Source of the DNA: Gemmatimonadota bacterium
GTDB taxonomy: Bacteria > Gemmatimonadota > Gemmatimonadetes > Gemmatimonadales > Gemmatimonadaceae
Reading direction: 5' to 3'
Assembly: GCA_028287235.1 (NCBI GenBank)
Contig: JAQBQB010000006.1
Location: 1 to 64,000, forward strand
DNA length: 64,000 nt
Under the pieces are notes generated by a model, which saw only the letters and a program-made list of their open reading frames with translations, did no database searches and was not told where the DNA came from. The position numbers and the translations under genes are program-made. Numbering within the stretch: position 1 is the first letter of the stretch; the number at the start of each line of letters is the position of its first letter. Positions 23,107-31,135 of the stretch are shown in pieces.

Positions 23107-23901
23107 TTGGACTCGGGGACCAACGTGGTGATTGAACTTCGGGAGATTCCTACACCCGACGGAACCGTCGACGCCCTGCTCGTGAGGCCCGACACGCCCG
23201 AGCCACTCCCCGCCGTCATCAACCTCACCGACGGCCTCGGCTTCCGCGAGGCGTTCGCCGACCAGTCGAAACGCATCGCCGAACACGGCTACGTGGTGCT
23301 GACGCCGAACATCTTCTACCGCACCACGAAGTCGCCGGTGTTCGACTTCGAGCCGGACTTCGCGAGCGAGCGAACGGTGAACCGGTTCCGCGAGATCACG
23401 GCTCCGCTCACGCCGGACGCCATGGAGCGCGATGCATCGAGCTACGTCGATTATCTCGCGGCGCAGCCGTTCGTCGGCGGCGGGCCAATGGGCGTCGTGG
23501 GCTTTTGCTTCGCCGGACAGTTCGCGCTGCGCGTCGCTGCCGCTCGGCCCGATCGCATCGGAGCCGCCGCGTCGTTTCACGGCGGCGGCCTCTATACGGA
23601 TACCGACCGGAGTCCGCACTTGGTGTTACCCAGGGTGAAGGCGCGACTCTACTTCGGCCACGCGTCCAACGATCGCGGCATGCCCGCGGTCGCGATCGAG
23701 CAATTCGAAAGTGCGTTGCGTGCCTGGGGCGGCGTGTACGAGAGCGAGACGTACGACGGTGCGCTGCACGGATGGATGATTCCCGGCGGCCGGGTGTACC
23801 AGCCCGAACAGGCGGAGCGCGGGTTCGAGAAGTTGATGGCGCTGTTCGACGACATGCGAGCGACGCCGGCGACCACCAGCTCGAGCGTCAACACGCTCTG
23901 A
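23107..23901 (+). CDS. dienelactone hydrolase family protein
   Basis: A 264-residue alpha/beta hydrolase. The nucleophile elbow GVVGFCFAGQFALR has Cys in place of Ser, as in dienelactone hydrolases; the acid-bearing loop is YFGHASNDRGM and the catalytic His is in DGALHGWMI. The N-terminus matches the family (VDALLVRPDTPEPLPAVINL, 'YVVLTPNIFYR'). Substrates may be lactones or esters from aromatic degradation; no pathway partners are adjacent. It starts with TTG at 23107; a GTG at 23125 is an alternative that would remove six residues. There is no signal peptide, so it is cytoplasmic. Confidence 0.88.
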   Translation: MDSGTNVVIELREIPTPDGTVDALLVRPDTPEPLPAVINLTDGLGFREAFADQSKRIAEHGYVVLTPNIFYRTTKSPVFDFEPDFASERTVNRFREITAPLTPDAMERDASSYVDYLAAQPFVGGGPMGVVGFCFAGQFALRVAAARPDRIGAAASFHGGGLYTDTDRSPHLVLPRVKARLYFGHASNDRGMPAVAIEQFESALRAWGGVYESETYDGALHGWMIPGGRVYQPEQAERGFEKLMALFDDMRATPATTSSSVNTL

Positions 23902-23981
23902 CGCGAAGGGCAATCTCGTTCTATCTGCCTGCGTGACGGCTGCACATCTTGCGTCCGATTCACCTTTCACGGATTCGAGAC

Positions 23982-24230
23982 ATGCGCCTTCCTCATCGGC
24001 TCGTCACGCCAGTCCTACTCGCCGCGCTCGCGGCCGCATCAGCCGGCATCAGCGCCTGTGCCGGTCACCGGGTCTACGATCCGTACTACGGCGACTATCA
24101 CCGGTGGAACCATTCGGAGGACGGTCTCTACCGGCAATGGGAAGGAGAGACTCGGCGAGACCATGTCGACTTCGGCCGGCGGCCGGCCGAGGAGCAGCAT
24201 GCATACTACGATTGGCGCCACAAACATTGA
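23982..24230 (+). CDS. small aromatic-rich lipoprotein
   Basis: An 82-residue precursor. The signal peptide (MRLPHRLVTPVLLAALAAAS) ends at the lipobox ISAC. The mature part, about 56 residues, is unusually rich in Tyr, His, Trp and Arg (VYDPYYGDYHRWNHSEDG, YRQWEGETRR, YYDWRHKH). Similar small proteins with repeated Y/W-D motifs occur widely as envelope lipoproteins of unknown role. It is convergent with the serine hydrolase, 26 bp away. Confidence 0.7.
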   Translation: MRLPHRLVTPVLLAALAAASAGISACAGHRVYDPYYGDYHRWNHSEDGLYRQWEGETRRDHVDFGRRPAEEQHAYYDWRHKH

Positions 24231-24256
24231 GCGCCGAGCGCCGCAGCGGTGCGGCG

Positions 24257-25864
24257 TTACCGACCGCCGCCCGCACCGCCCGCACCGCCCGCACCGCCCG
24301 CACCGGCACGCCCACCCCGCCCGCCGCGGTTGCCCTTCCTCGCGAGCAGCGTCGCGTCGCCCTGCGGGCCGAAGTACAGACCGCTCACCGCGTTGTCGGG
24401 GGTGATCTCGAACTTGACGAACATCTGTCCGCCCGGCGTCCCCGCGGGTAGGAGCCAGCGGAAATTGTTCGCGTTCCAGTATTGCAGCGCCGCCGACCAG
24501 GCGCCGTGCGTCATCTCGAGATGCCCGTTCTTCACCGTCACCACCGCATCGCCGTACAGGCTGTCGCCGTACGTGCCGGCAAACGCGGCGAGCGGCATTT
24601 GCGGCTGGGCATCCAGCGGATGCGCCGCGGCCTGCGCTTTCTCCACCGAGTCCGCCCGCTTGCGCTGCACCGCGGAGCGCGCGAATGCCTCGCCGCTCAA
24701 GTCCTTCACCGGTGCGCCCAGCTCGCGGTCGAAGACGTACCGCTCGATGAGCCCGGGAAGTGCGGCGCTCGCCATGTTGCTCAGCACCACGACGCCGACT
24801 TTTTTCTCGGGAAGCATTCCGACCGCCGCCGTCATGCCCGGCGTGTTGCCGCCGTGCTGCCAGACGAGCGCGCCGTGGTAGTCCTCGACGAACCAGCCCA
24901 TACCATAGGTGCTGAAGTGCGACGCCGAGGCGGAGTCGGCGTTCGACACCCGCACGCCGCCGCCGGCGTTGATGAGAATTTGCGGCGTGTGGATCTCGCG
25001 CAGCGCGGCCGAGCTGAGAAGCCGTTGGCCGTTCGCGACGCCGTCGTCGAGCTGAAAGCGCAGCCACTGCGCCATGTCCACCGCGTTGGACAGAATCGAT
25101 CCCGCCGGCGCGATGTTGTCGGCCTCGAACGCTCCCTCGGCGAATGCCGAGTCCTGCGCCATCCCGTGTGCGATGGCAACGTTGGACGTGGTGAGCCCCC
25201 TCGACGTGGCGAGACTCGACGTCATCCCGAGCGGTGTGAAGATCCGCTGCCTCACGAGCTCCTCCCACGGAGCCCCGCCGGCCTTCGCCGCCGCCTGGCC
25301 CGCGGCGAGGAACATCATGTTCTGGTAGGAGAACTTGGAGCGGAACGGCGACTCGGGCTTGAGAAAGCGCACGCGATGGAGCACTTCGTCGCGCGTGAGG
25401 CCGGAGCCGAGCCAGGCGAACTCGCCGCGCGCGATGCCGCTGCGGTGGGTGAGGGCGTCGCGCAGCGTCACGGCGTCGTTCGCCGCCGCGTCGTACATCC
25501 GAAAGTCGGGCAGGTACGCCGAGAGCCGGTCGTCCCACCGCATCTTGCCATCGCTCACCAGCATCGCGACGAGCGTCGCCGTGAACGCCTTGGAGCTCGA
25601 GCCGATCTCGAACAGCGTGCGCTCGTTCACCGGCGCCGCCGTTCCGGCGCGGAGCACGCCGAAGCCCTTTGCGTAGATCACCGAGTCGTTGCGCACGATC
25701 GCCACGCTCAGGCCGGGGATCTTCCACATCCGGACGGCGTTGGCGACGTAGGCGTCGAACCCTGGATATGGCTCGCGGCTTTGCGCCTGCGCGGTCTGGG
25801 CGGCGGCGGTGGCCAGAGCCACGAGGCTCAGCACCAGTCTCGGTCGGATGCGGGTCGGCGTCAT
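24257..25864 (-). CDS. secreted serine beta-lactamase-fold hydrolase
   Basis: A 535-residue exported enzyme of the class C beta-lactamase/esterase family. Signal peptide: RPRLVLSLVALATAAAQTAQAQ. Active-site motifs: SxxK in IGSSSKAFTATL, YxN in FSYQNMMFLAAG and HGG in WQHGGNTPGMT. A C-terminal DUF-like lipocalin domain (about 410-515, AFAGTYGDSLYGDAVVTV and GDATLLARKG) is typical of D-aminopeptidase or esterase members. The last 20 residues are Gly-rich (GGAGGAGGAGGGR) and come from a tandem 9-bp repeat. The ATG at 25864 was chosen because it begins the signal peptide. Substrate unknown; peptides, esters or beta-lactams are possible. Confidence 0.88.
   Translation of the reverse strand: MTPTRIRPRLVLSLVALATAAAQTAQAQSREPYPGFDAYVANAVRMWKIPGLSVAIVRNDSVIYAKGFGVLRAGTAAPVNERTLFEIGSSSKAFTATLVAMLVSDGKMRWDDRLSAYLPDFRMYDAAANDAVTLRDALTHRSGIARGEFAWLGSGLTRDEVLHRVRFLKPESPFRSKFSYQNMMFLAAGQAAAKAGGAPWEELVRQRIFTPLGMTSSLATSRGLTTSNVAIAHGMAQDSAFAEGAFEADNIAPAGSILSNAVDMAQWLRFQLDDGVANGQRLLSSAALREIHTPQILINAGGGVRVSNADSASASHFSTYGMGWFVEDYHGALVWQHGGNTPGMTAAVGMLPEKKVGVVVLSNMASAALPGLIERYVFDRELGAPVKDLSGEAFARSAVQRKRADSVEKAQAAAHPLDAQPQMPLAAFAGTYGDSLYGDAVVTVKNGHLEMTHGAWSAALQYWNANNFRWLLPAGTPGGQMFVKFEITPDNAVSGLYFGPQGDATLLARKGNRGGRGGRAGAGGAGGAGGAGGGR
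24267..24302. repeat. four tandem 9-bp units encoding a Gly-rich tail
   Basis: Four perfect copies of CCGCCCGCA (24267-24302), with related sequence on both sides, lie in the 3' end of the hydrolase gene and encode Gly-Gly-Ala steps. Such a run is prone to slippage in steps of three codons, changing the tail length without breaking the frame. Confidence 0.85.
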
Positions 25865-26013
25865 GGGCTCGCGGATTGGAGGCGGGACCAACGTAACGCG
25901 CGGCACGCCCGTACGATAGACCAGTCCGGTATACCAAATCTCCTCCCGGCGGGGTTGGCGGGATCGGGAATATCGGGCGAGCTCGCGGCAACACGACGGG
26001 TCCAGTTGTTTAT

Positions 26014-26042
26014 GAGACGTCTCTAATGTGACGCGGATCACA
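26014..26042. promoter_or_regulatory. CRP/FNR-like box between divergent genes
   Basis: TGTGA-CGCGGA-TCACA (26027-26042) is a perfect match to the CRP-family half-sites and spacing, and is preceded three bases earlier by the palindrome GAGACGTCTC (26014-26023). It lies 99 bp before the HD-GYP gene and 163 bp from the divergent hydrolase start, and could control either. Confidence 0.5.
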
Positions 26043-26140
26043 CTACGCGAGCCGCGCCATGCTATTTTCTTGGACCGGACTATGCATCAGTACGTTTTCC
26101 CTAGCCTAGCTGAGCCAATCTGGCCCCCCCCGCCAGCCAG

Positions 26141-27289
26141 ATGATGGTCTATGGCCACCCGCGAACGGAGCACACCCCCGCGATGCGAACGAGTGAGGCT
26201 GATCGCACAACGGAAATAGTCCCTGTGCTCGCCGGCGGCGCGACGATCGCGCCGCCGACGAATGGAAAGCGCAAGTGGGCGCCCCGCATCATGATTGCCG
26301 ACGACGTTCCGGAGAACGTCGCGCTGCTGCAGCGCATCCTGTTGGGCGCCGGATTCTCCAACACGCTCAGCACGATCGACGGCTCCGAGGTGGTTCCCAC
26401 CTTTCTGCGCGCGCGGCCCGACATCGTGCTCCTCGACCTGCACATGCCCAAGGTCGACGGCCTCGAGACCATCCGCGCCCTGCGAGCCCACGCACAGAAC
26501 GGCTCGTGGGTTCCGATCATCGTCCTCACCGGCGACTCCTCCGTCGAGGCGCGGCGCAGCAGTCTCGCCGCGGGGGCATCGGACTTCATCGGCAAGCCGT
26601 ACGACATGACCGAGGTGGTGTTGCGCGTGCGCAACCTGCTGCAGACGCGGCGGCTCCAGCTGGCGCTGGCCGAAGAGAACGAATCGCTCGAGCAGCGGGT
26701 ACGCGAACGCACGGACCAGTTGTTCGCGGCGCGCATCGACGTGCTCCACCGCCTGGCCGTCGCCACGGAAAAGCGCGACGACGACACCGGCGAGCACACG
26801 CGGCGCGTGGGAATCCTTGCCGCGGAGCTTGCCGAGTGTCTTGGCGCGCCGGCGCCGCTCGTGGACTTGATCCGCAAGGCGGCGCCGCTGCACGACATCG
26901 GCAAGATCGCGATCCCCGACGCCATCCTGAACAAGCCCGGCAAGCTCACCGCCGACGAGTTCGCGGTGATGAAGACGCACACGACCGAAGGCGCGGGCAT
27001 TCTCGCCGGCGGCGACCACGAGCTCATTCACGTCGCCGAACGCATTGCCGCGACACACCACGAGCGCTGGGACGGGCAAGGCTACCCGTTGGGTCTGAGC
27101 GGCGAAGCCATTCCGCTCGAGGGCCGCATCACTGCCGTGGCGGACTTCTACGACGCCCTGGTTCACAAGCGCGTGTACCGCCCCGCCTTCCAGGCGCCCG
27201 ACGTCCTGCGCATGATCGCGGAGGCGTCGGGCACGCAGTTCGATCCCGCCGTCGCCGAGGCGATGCTGCAGTTGTCCCGCTCCCGCTGA
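26141..27289 (+). CDS. response regulator with HD-GYP phosphodiesterase output
   Basis: A 382-residue protein. A receiver domain (about 50-170) has the acidic pocket (MIADDVPEN), phospho-Asp in IVLLDLHMPKVDG, Thr in VLTGDS and Lys in GKPYD. A short coiled coil follows, then an HD-GYP domain: EHTRRVGILAAEL, APLHDIGKIAIPDAILNKPG and ATHHERWDGQGYPLGLSGE, with all metal ligands. HD-GYP enzymes degrade cyclic di-GMP, so this regulator would lower it on phosphorylation. It heads an operon with a receiver protein and a hybrid kinase. The first 45 residues are unstructured and the true start may be the ATG at 26183. Confidence 0.93.
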   Translation: MMVYGHPRTEHTPAMRTSEADRTTEIVPVLAGGATIAPPTNGKRKWAPRIMIADDVPENVALLQRILLGAGFSNTLSTIDGSEVVPTFLRARPDIVLLDLHMPKVDGLETIRALRAHAQNGSWVPIIVLTGDSSVEARRSSLAAGASDFIGKPYDMTEVVLRVRNLLQTRRLQLALAEENESLEQRVRERTDQLFAARIDVLHRLAVATEKRDDDTGEHTRRVGILAAELAECLGAPAPLVDLIRKAAPLHDIGKIAIPDAILNKPGKLTADEFAVMKTHTTEGAGILAGGDHELIHVAERIAATHHERWDGQGYPLGLSGEAIPLEGRITAVADFYDALVHKRVYRPAFQAPDVLRMIAEASGTQFDPAVAEAMLQLSRSR

Positions 27290-27317
27290 CCCCACCCAAA
27301 CGATAGGCGACGCCGCC

Positions 27318-27728
27318 ATGATCGAGCAGGATGCCGATGCAGAAACCGTGTTGGTGGTCGACGACGACCACAATGTGCGAACCGTCATGGCGTCCGTGCT
27401 CGGACGCCGCGGGTACCGGATACTGGAAGCGACGGACGGTACGCACGCGCTCGAGGTCGTGGCCCAGCACGCGGCCCCCGTGCACCTCATCGTGAGCGAC
27501 GTCAACATGCCGGGGATGGATGGCTGGCTGCTGCTCGAGCGGCTGCGCGGCTGGTATCCCGGCATCCGATTTCTCATGGTGTCGGGGGATGAGCAAGCCG
27601 CCTCCACCATGTCCGGCCATGCCGAGACACCCACGGCGTTCCTGGCGAAGCCGTTCAGCGCGCAGCAACTGAGCGACGCCGTGCGGGAGCTGCTCGACCG
27701 GCCGCGCTTTGGGAGGATACCGCAATGA
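27318..27728 (+). CDS. single-domain response regulator
   Basis: A 136-residue receiver without output domain. Acidic pair in VLVVDDDHNVRTVMASVLG, phospho-Asp in LIVSDVNMPGMDGWLL, Ser in LMVSGDEQA and Lys in FLAKPFSAQQL. It sits between the HD-GYP regulator (28 bp upstream) and the hybrid kinase, whose start overlaps its stop, so it is likely a phosphate shuttle or sink for that kinase. The gene is preceded by a weak ribosome site. Confidence 0.92.
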   Translation: MIEQDADAETVLVVDDDHNVRTVMASVLGRRGYRILEATDGTHALEVVAQHAAPVHLIVSDVNMPGMDGWLLLERLRGWYPGIRFLMVSGDEQAASTMSGHAETPTAFLAKPFSAQQLSDAVRELLDRPRFGRIPQ

Positions 27729-30430
27729 CGGTACGCACGCGCAGCCGGTGGCGGGACATCTGTTACGAGCTGCCCATGCTCACCGTGCTCCTCCTCGCCG
27801 TGGCGGTCACGGTCAACACGGCAACGTCGTACCGCGAGATGAAGCGCGTGCTGATCGCCGCGGCCGGCGATCGTGTCGTCAATGTCGCCCAGCAGGTGTC
27901 AGGATCGCTCGCGAGCTCGAACCGGCGCATGCAGCAAGAGGGCTCGCCGCTGTCGCGCGACACCACCCTTCGCGAGGCACTGCGTCACCCGACGGCCGCG
28001 TCGGCCGCCGCGGCTTTGCATCGCCTCGAGCTGGAACGGACGACAACTCCGCAGGTGCGAGACGTGGAGCTGTGGAACGCGGCCGGCCGTCGAGTCGCTC
28101 AAGCGAGTGGACCTTCGCCGCTCGACGTTCCGCTCGCACCATTCACGTCGGCCCTCGGCCCGATGATCGCGATGCACGACACCGTCCTCACCGAGGTGCG
28201 GCTGCCCATCATTGGAAGCTCGAAGGATACCCTTGGATTCGTTCGCGAATTCTCGTCGGTCTCGTCGGCAGAGTCGAAGCAACTGCTGGGCGGCCTGATC
28301 GGCCCCGAGGCGATCCTGCTCATCGGAAACGCGTCGGGCGACGTGTGGACCAATCTGAATGGCAAAGTGCGCGGGCCGAGCACCGACGCGCGACTCGGCA
28401 CGATGACCAAATCGCGCGGACCGGACGGCGCGCCGATCATCGGCTCACAAAGCGCGGTGGCCGGAACGCCGTGGCGGGTATGGGTGGGGATTCCGGAGGC
28501 CGCCGCGACGCGCGACACCTACGCCTACCTCATGCGGATGGTGCTCCTGTCGGCGGTGCTCATCATCGTGGGCGGGCTCCTGAGCTGGCGGCTCATCCGG
28601 CACGTCATCTCTCCCCTCTCTCACGTAGCGCGCGCGTCCGAAGACCTGGCGGCCGGACGCTACGCGTCGCGTGCGCCCGTGCATCGCGACGACGAGGTGG
28701 GGCGCGTCGCCCTGTCGTTCAATTCCATGGCGGACGCGATTCAGGCGGCAACGTTGGACCTCGAAAATCAGCAGGTGGAGCTCGAAGCGCAGCAGGCGGA
28801 GCTCGAGGAGACGAACGAGGAGCTGCAGAACAGCGTCGACGTCGCAATTGACGCGCTGGACGCCGCGAAGCGATCGGAGGCTCGCGCGTCCGCCGTGGTG
28901 GAGGGCGCGTTCGCCGCCGTCATCACGACCGACGCCGACGGCCGGATCATCGAGTTCAATCCCGCCGGCGAGCGGATTTTCGGCTACACCGCGGCCGCCG
29001 CGAAAGAGCGAACGCTCGCCGACCTCATTCCCGCGCTGCGCCCGGAAACCGGGAACGACAGTGGCGCCGACGCGTTGGGTGCGTATCTCGAACGCTACAG
29101 CCCCAGCAACACCGGTCCGCGCGTCGAGCTCACCGGCATTCGGGCCGACGAAAAGGAATTTCCGCTGGAGCTCGCGCTCAGCCGAATCCCCCTGCCCGGC
29201 CCTGCCGTGTACACGTCGTTCGTCAACGACCTCTCGGCCCAGAAGCAGCTCGAAGCGCAGCTCCAACAGGCGCACAAGATGGAGGCGATCGGACGCCTGG
29301 CCGGCGGCGTCGCGCACGACTTCAACAACATTTTGACGGTCGTCGTGAGCTATACCGATCTCGCCCTGTCCGACCCCACCATCGGCGACGTCGCGCGCGG
29401 AGACCTCGTGCAGGTTCGATCCGCCGCCGACCGCGCGACCGCGCTGACGCGCCAGTTGCTCGCGTTCAGCCGTAAGCAGGTGCTGCGCCCGACCCTGCTG
29501 GACATCAACGCGGTCGTGGTGGACGTGTCGACGATGCTCGCACGGGTCATCCCGTCCAACATCGAGCTCGAGGCGCAGACGGAGGCCGGCGTCGGATCCG
29601 TCCGCGTCGATCGCGGGCAGCTCGAGCAAGTTCTGATGAACCTCGCGGTGAACGCCCGGGATGCAATGCCCGATGGCGGCTGCCTGACGATCGAGACCGC
29701 GAACGCCATGCTCGACGATGCGTACGTTGCGCTGCATCCCGGGGGCAAGCCTGGACCGCACGTCGTGCTGACCGTGCGCGATACGGGCGTCGGTATGGAT
29801 GCCGAAACACGCGACCGCATCTTCGAGCCGTTCTTCACCACGAAGTCGGTCGGCCAAGGAACGGGCCTTGGCCTGGCGACGGTGTACGGCATCGTGCAGC
29901 AATCCGGTGGAAGCATCTATGTGTACAGTGAGCCGGGGCGCGGCACCACGTTCAAGCTCTACTTCCCGTCGCAGACCGGCGCGCTCGACGAGCAGGAATC
30001 CGCCACCGTCGTTCCGGGCGCGGTGATCGGACCATTGACGGTGTTGTTGGTGGAGGACGATCCCGCCGTGCGGGCCGCGACCCGAGACGTGTTGGAGCGC
30101 CTCGGGCACGAGATCGTCGCGGTACCGGAAGTCGCGACCGCGCTCGAGCTCGTCCGAACCGACCCCGATCGATTCGACGTCGTGCTCACCGACGTCGTGA
30201 TGCCCGGACAGAGCGGCATCGACTTCGCCGAGATCTTGCGCGCGGAATGTCCCGGCATACCGGTGGTCGTGATGTCCGGATACGCTGAAGAGGCGGTGAG
30301 CGGTGGACGCGCCGTTTCACTCGGCATCGCATTCGTCGAGAAGCCATTCACGAGTGAGGCAATTACCCGCGCGCTGCAGAGCGTCGGCGCGGGCGCACGC
30401 TGGGATGACGGGCTGCCTGCGGAACCGTGA
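27725..30430 (+). CDS. membrane hybrid sensor histidine kinase with PAS and receiver
   Basis: A 901-residue kinase. Membrane helix 1 (about 16-35), a periplasmic sensor of about 225 residues, helix 2 (262-285), HAMP (to about 340), a Gln/Glu-rich coiled coil, and a PAS domain (AAVITTDADGRIIEFNPAGE, IFGYTAA). HisKA has the phospho-His in RLAGGVAHDFNNILTVVV, a class common with ATPases of the 'NAR DAM' type (NLAVNARDAMPDGG); G boxes DTGVGMD and GTGLGLATVYG. A C-terminal receiver has phospho-Asp in VVLTDVVMPGQSG. The HDFNN box places it in the group with internal receivers. Co-operonic with an HD-GYP and a single receiver, it probably feeds cyclic di-GMP turnover. Confidence 0.93.
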   Translation: MTVRTRSRWRDICYELPMLTVLLLAVAVTVNTATSYREMKRVLIAAAGDRVVNVAQQVSGSLASSNRRMQQEGSPLSRDTTLREALRHPTAASAAAALHRLELERTTTPQVRDVELWNAAGRRVAQASGPSPLDVPLAPFTSALGPMIAMHDTVLTEVRLPIIGSSKDTLGFVREFSSVSSAESKQLLGGLIGPEAILLIGNASGDVWTNLNGKVRGPSTDARLGTMTKSRGPDGAPIIGSQSAVAGTPWRVWVGIPEAAATRDTYAYLMRMVLLSAVLIIVGGLLSWRLIRHVISPLSHVARASEDLAAGRYASRAPVHRDDEVGRVALSFNSMADAIQAATLDLENQQVELEAQQAELEETNEELQNSVDVAIDALDAAKRSEARASAVVEGAFAAVITTDADGRIIEFNPAGERIFGYTAAAAKERTLADLIPALRPETGNDSGADALGAYLERYSPSNTGPRVELTGIRADEKEFPLELALSRIPLPGPAVYTSFVNDLSAQKQLEAQLQQAHKMEAIGRLAGGVAHDFNNILTVVVSYTDLALSDPTIGDVARGDLVQVRSAADRATALTRQLLAFSRKQVLRPTLLDINAVVVDVSTMLARVIPSNIELEAQTEAGVGSVRVDRGQLEQVLMNLAVNARDAMPDGGCLTIETANAMLDDAYVALHPGGKPGPHVVLTVRDTGVGMDAETRDRIFEPFFTTKSVGQGTGLGLATVYGIVQQSGGSIYVYSEPGRGTTFKLYFPSQTGALDEQESATVVPGAVIGPLTVLLVEDDPAVRAATRDVLERLGHEIVAVPEVATALELVRTDPDRFDVVLTDVVMPGQSGIDFAEILRAECPGIPVVVMSGYAEEAVSGGRAVSLGIAFVEKPFTSEAITRALQSVGAGARWDDGLPAEP

Positions 30431-30535
30431 GGTCGTGAGCTCCCGCGCTTCGGCGTACGCATCCGGCGTTACTTCAACCGCCGCTCGAACGTCCGCCTGG
30501 CAAACGCACCTTCCGCCATCCAACAGAAGAAATCC

Positions 30536-30946
30536 ATGAGCAACGATTCATCGAACGTCGAACTTTTCGAGGCGCGCAGCCTTTCGGCGTCGTTGACCGT
30601 GAAGGATGTACAGGCAAGCCTGGCGTGGTACCGCCACGTGGCGGGCTTCGCCGTGCTCCGGAAATACGAGCGCGAGGGAACGGTGCGAGCGGTGGCCATG
30701 AACGCCGGCGCCGTCGAGATCCTGCTCGTTCAGGACAACGGAGCCAAAGGCTTGGATCGAGTGAAAGGCGAAGGATTCTCCTTGCAGTTCACGACGGCGC
30801 AGAACATCGACGAGCTCGCCGAACGGATCAAGCGTCGCGGCGGCACCCTGGAGTCGGAGCCGGCTGACGTCGCGGGCGCACGCGCGTTTCGGCTGTTGGA
30901 CCCCGACGGGTTTCGCCTCGTCGTGTCGTCGGAACGACAGCGCTGA
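30536..30946 (+). CDS. VOC/glyoxalase superfamily protein
   Basis: A 136-residue protein with a paired beta-alpha-beta-beta-beta fold: ARSLSASLTVKDVQASLAWY (first module), GAVEILLVQDNG, then FSLQFTTAQNIDELAERIKR and a closing FRLLDPDGFRLVVSS (second module, with the metal-binding Glu replaced). It resembles small bleomycin-resistance-like proteins. The usual metal ligands (His, Glu) are not all present, so it may bind a ligand rather than catalyse. Function unknown; no operon partner. Confidence 0.82.
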   Translation: MSNDSSNVELFEARSLSASLTVKDVQASLAWYRHVAGFAVLRKYEREGTVRAVAMNAGAVEILLVQDNGAKGLDRVKGEGFSLQFTTAQNIDELAERIKRRGGTLESEPADVAGARAFRLLDPDGFRLVVSSERQR

Positions 30947-31135
30947 TAGTCGCCGAAGAGCGGCCCTTGACACATTTCGCCGCTCGCGCGACAATCCTGA
31001 CAGTGCGCGTTGGGGCGCCTCCTGTCCGCGGCAAGGGAGCCAAGCTCCCTCCCAATTGGCTGATGGCACGTTCGACTCGGCCTTCTTCCCTGCCTGTGCT
31101 CAGCGGACTTCAGGCGTATTCGGAGGAAGGTGCCC

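Noticed and set aside
24267-24302. CRISPR-like tandem repeats
   Set aside because: Units are 9 bp without spacers and lie inside a coding frame.
24482-26026. A 514-codon antisense frame inside the serine hydrolase gene
   Set aside because: SxxK, YxN and HGG motifs on the sense strand identify the true gene; the antisense product is His/Arg-rich low-complexity.
28445-30109. A 550-codon antisense frame inside the hybrid kinase gene
   Set aside because: The sense strand encodes complete PAS, HisKA, ATPase and receiver motifs; the antisense product has no recognisable domain.
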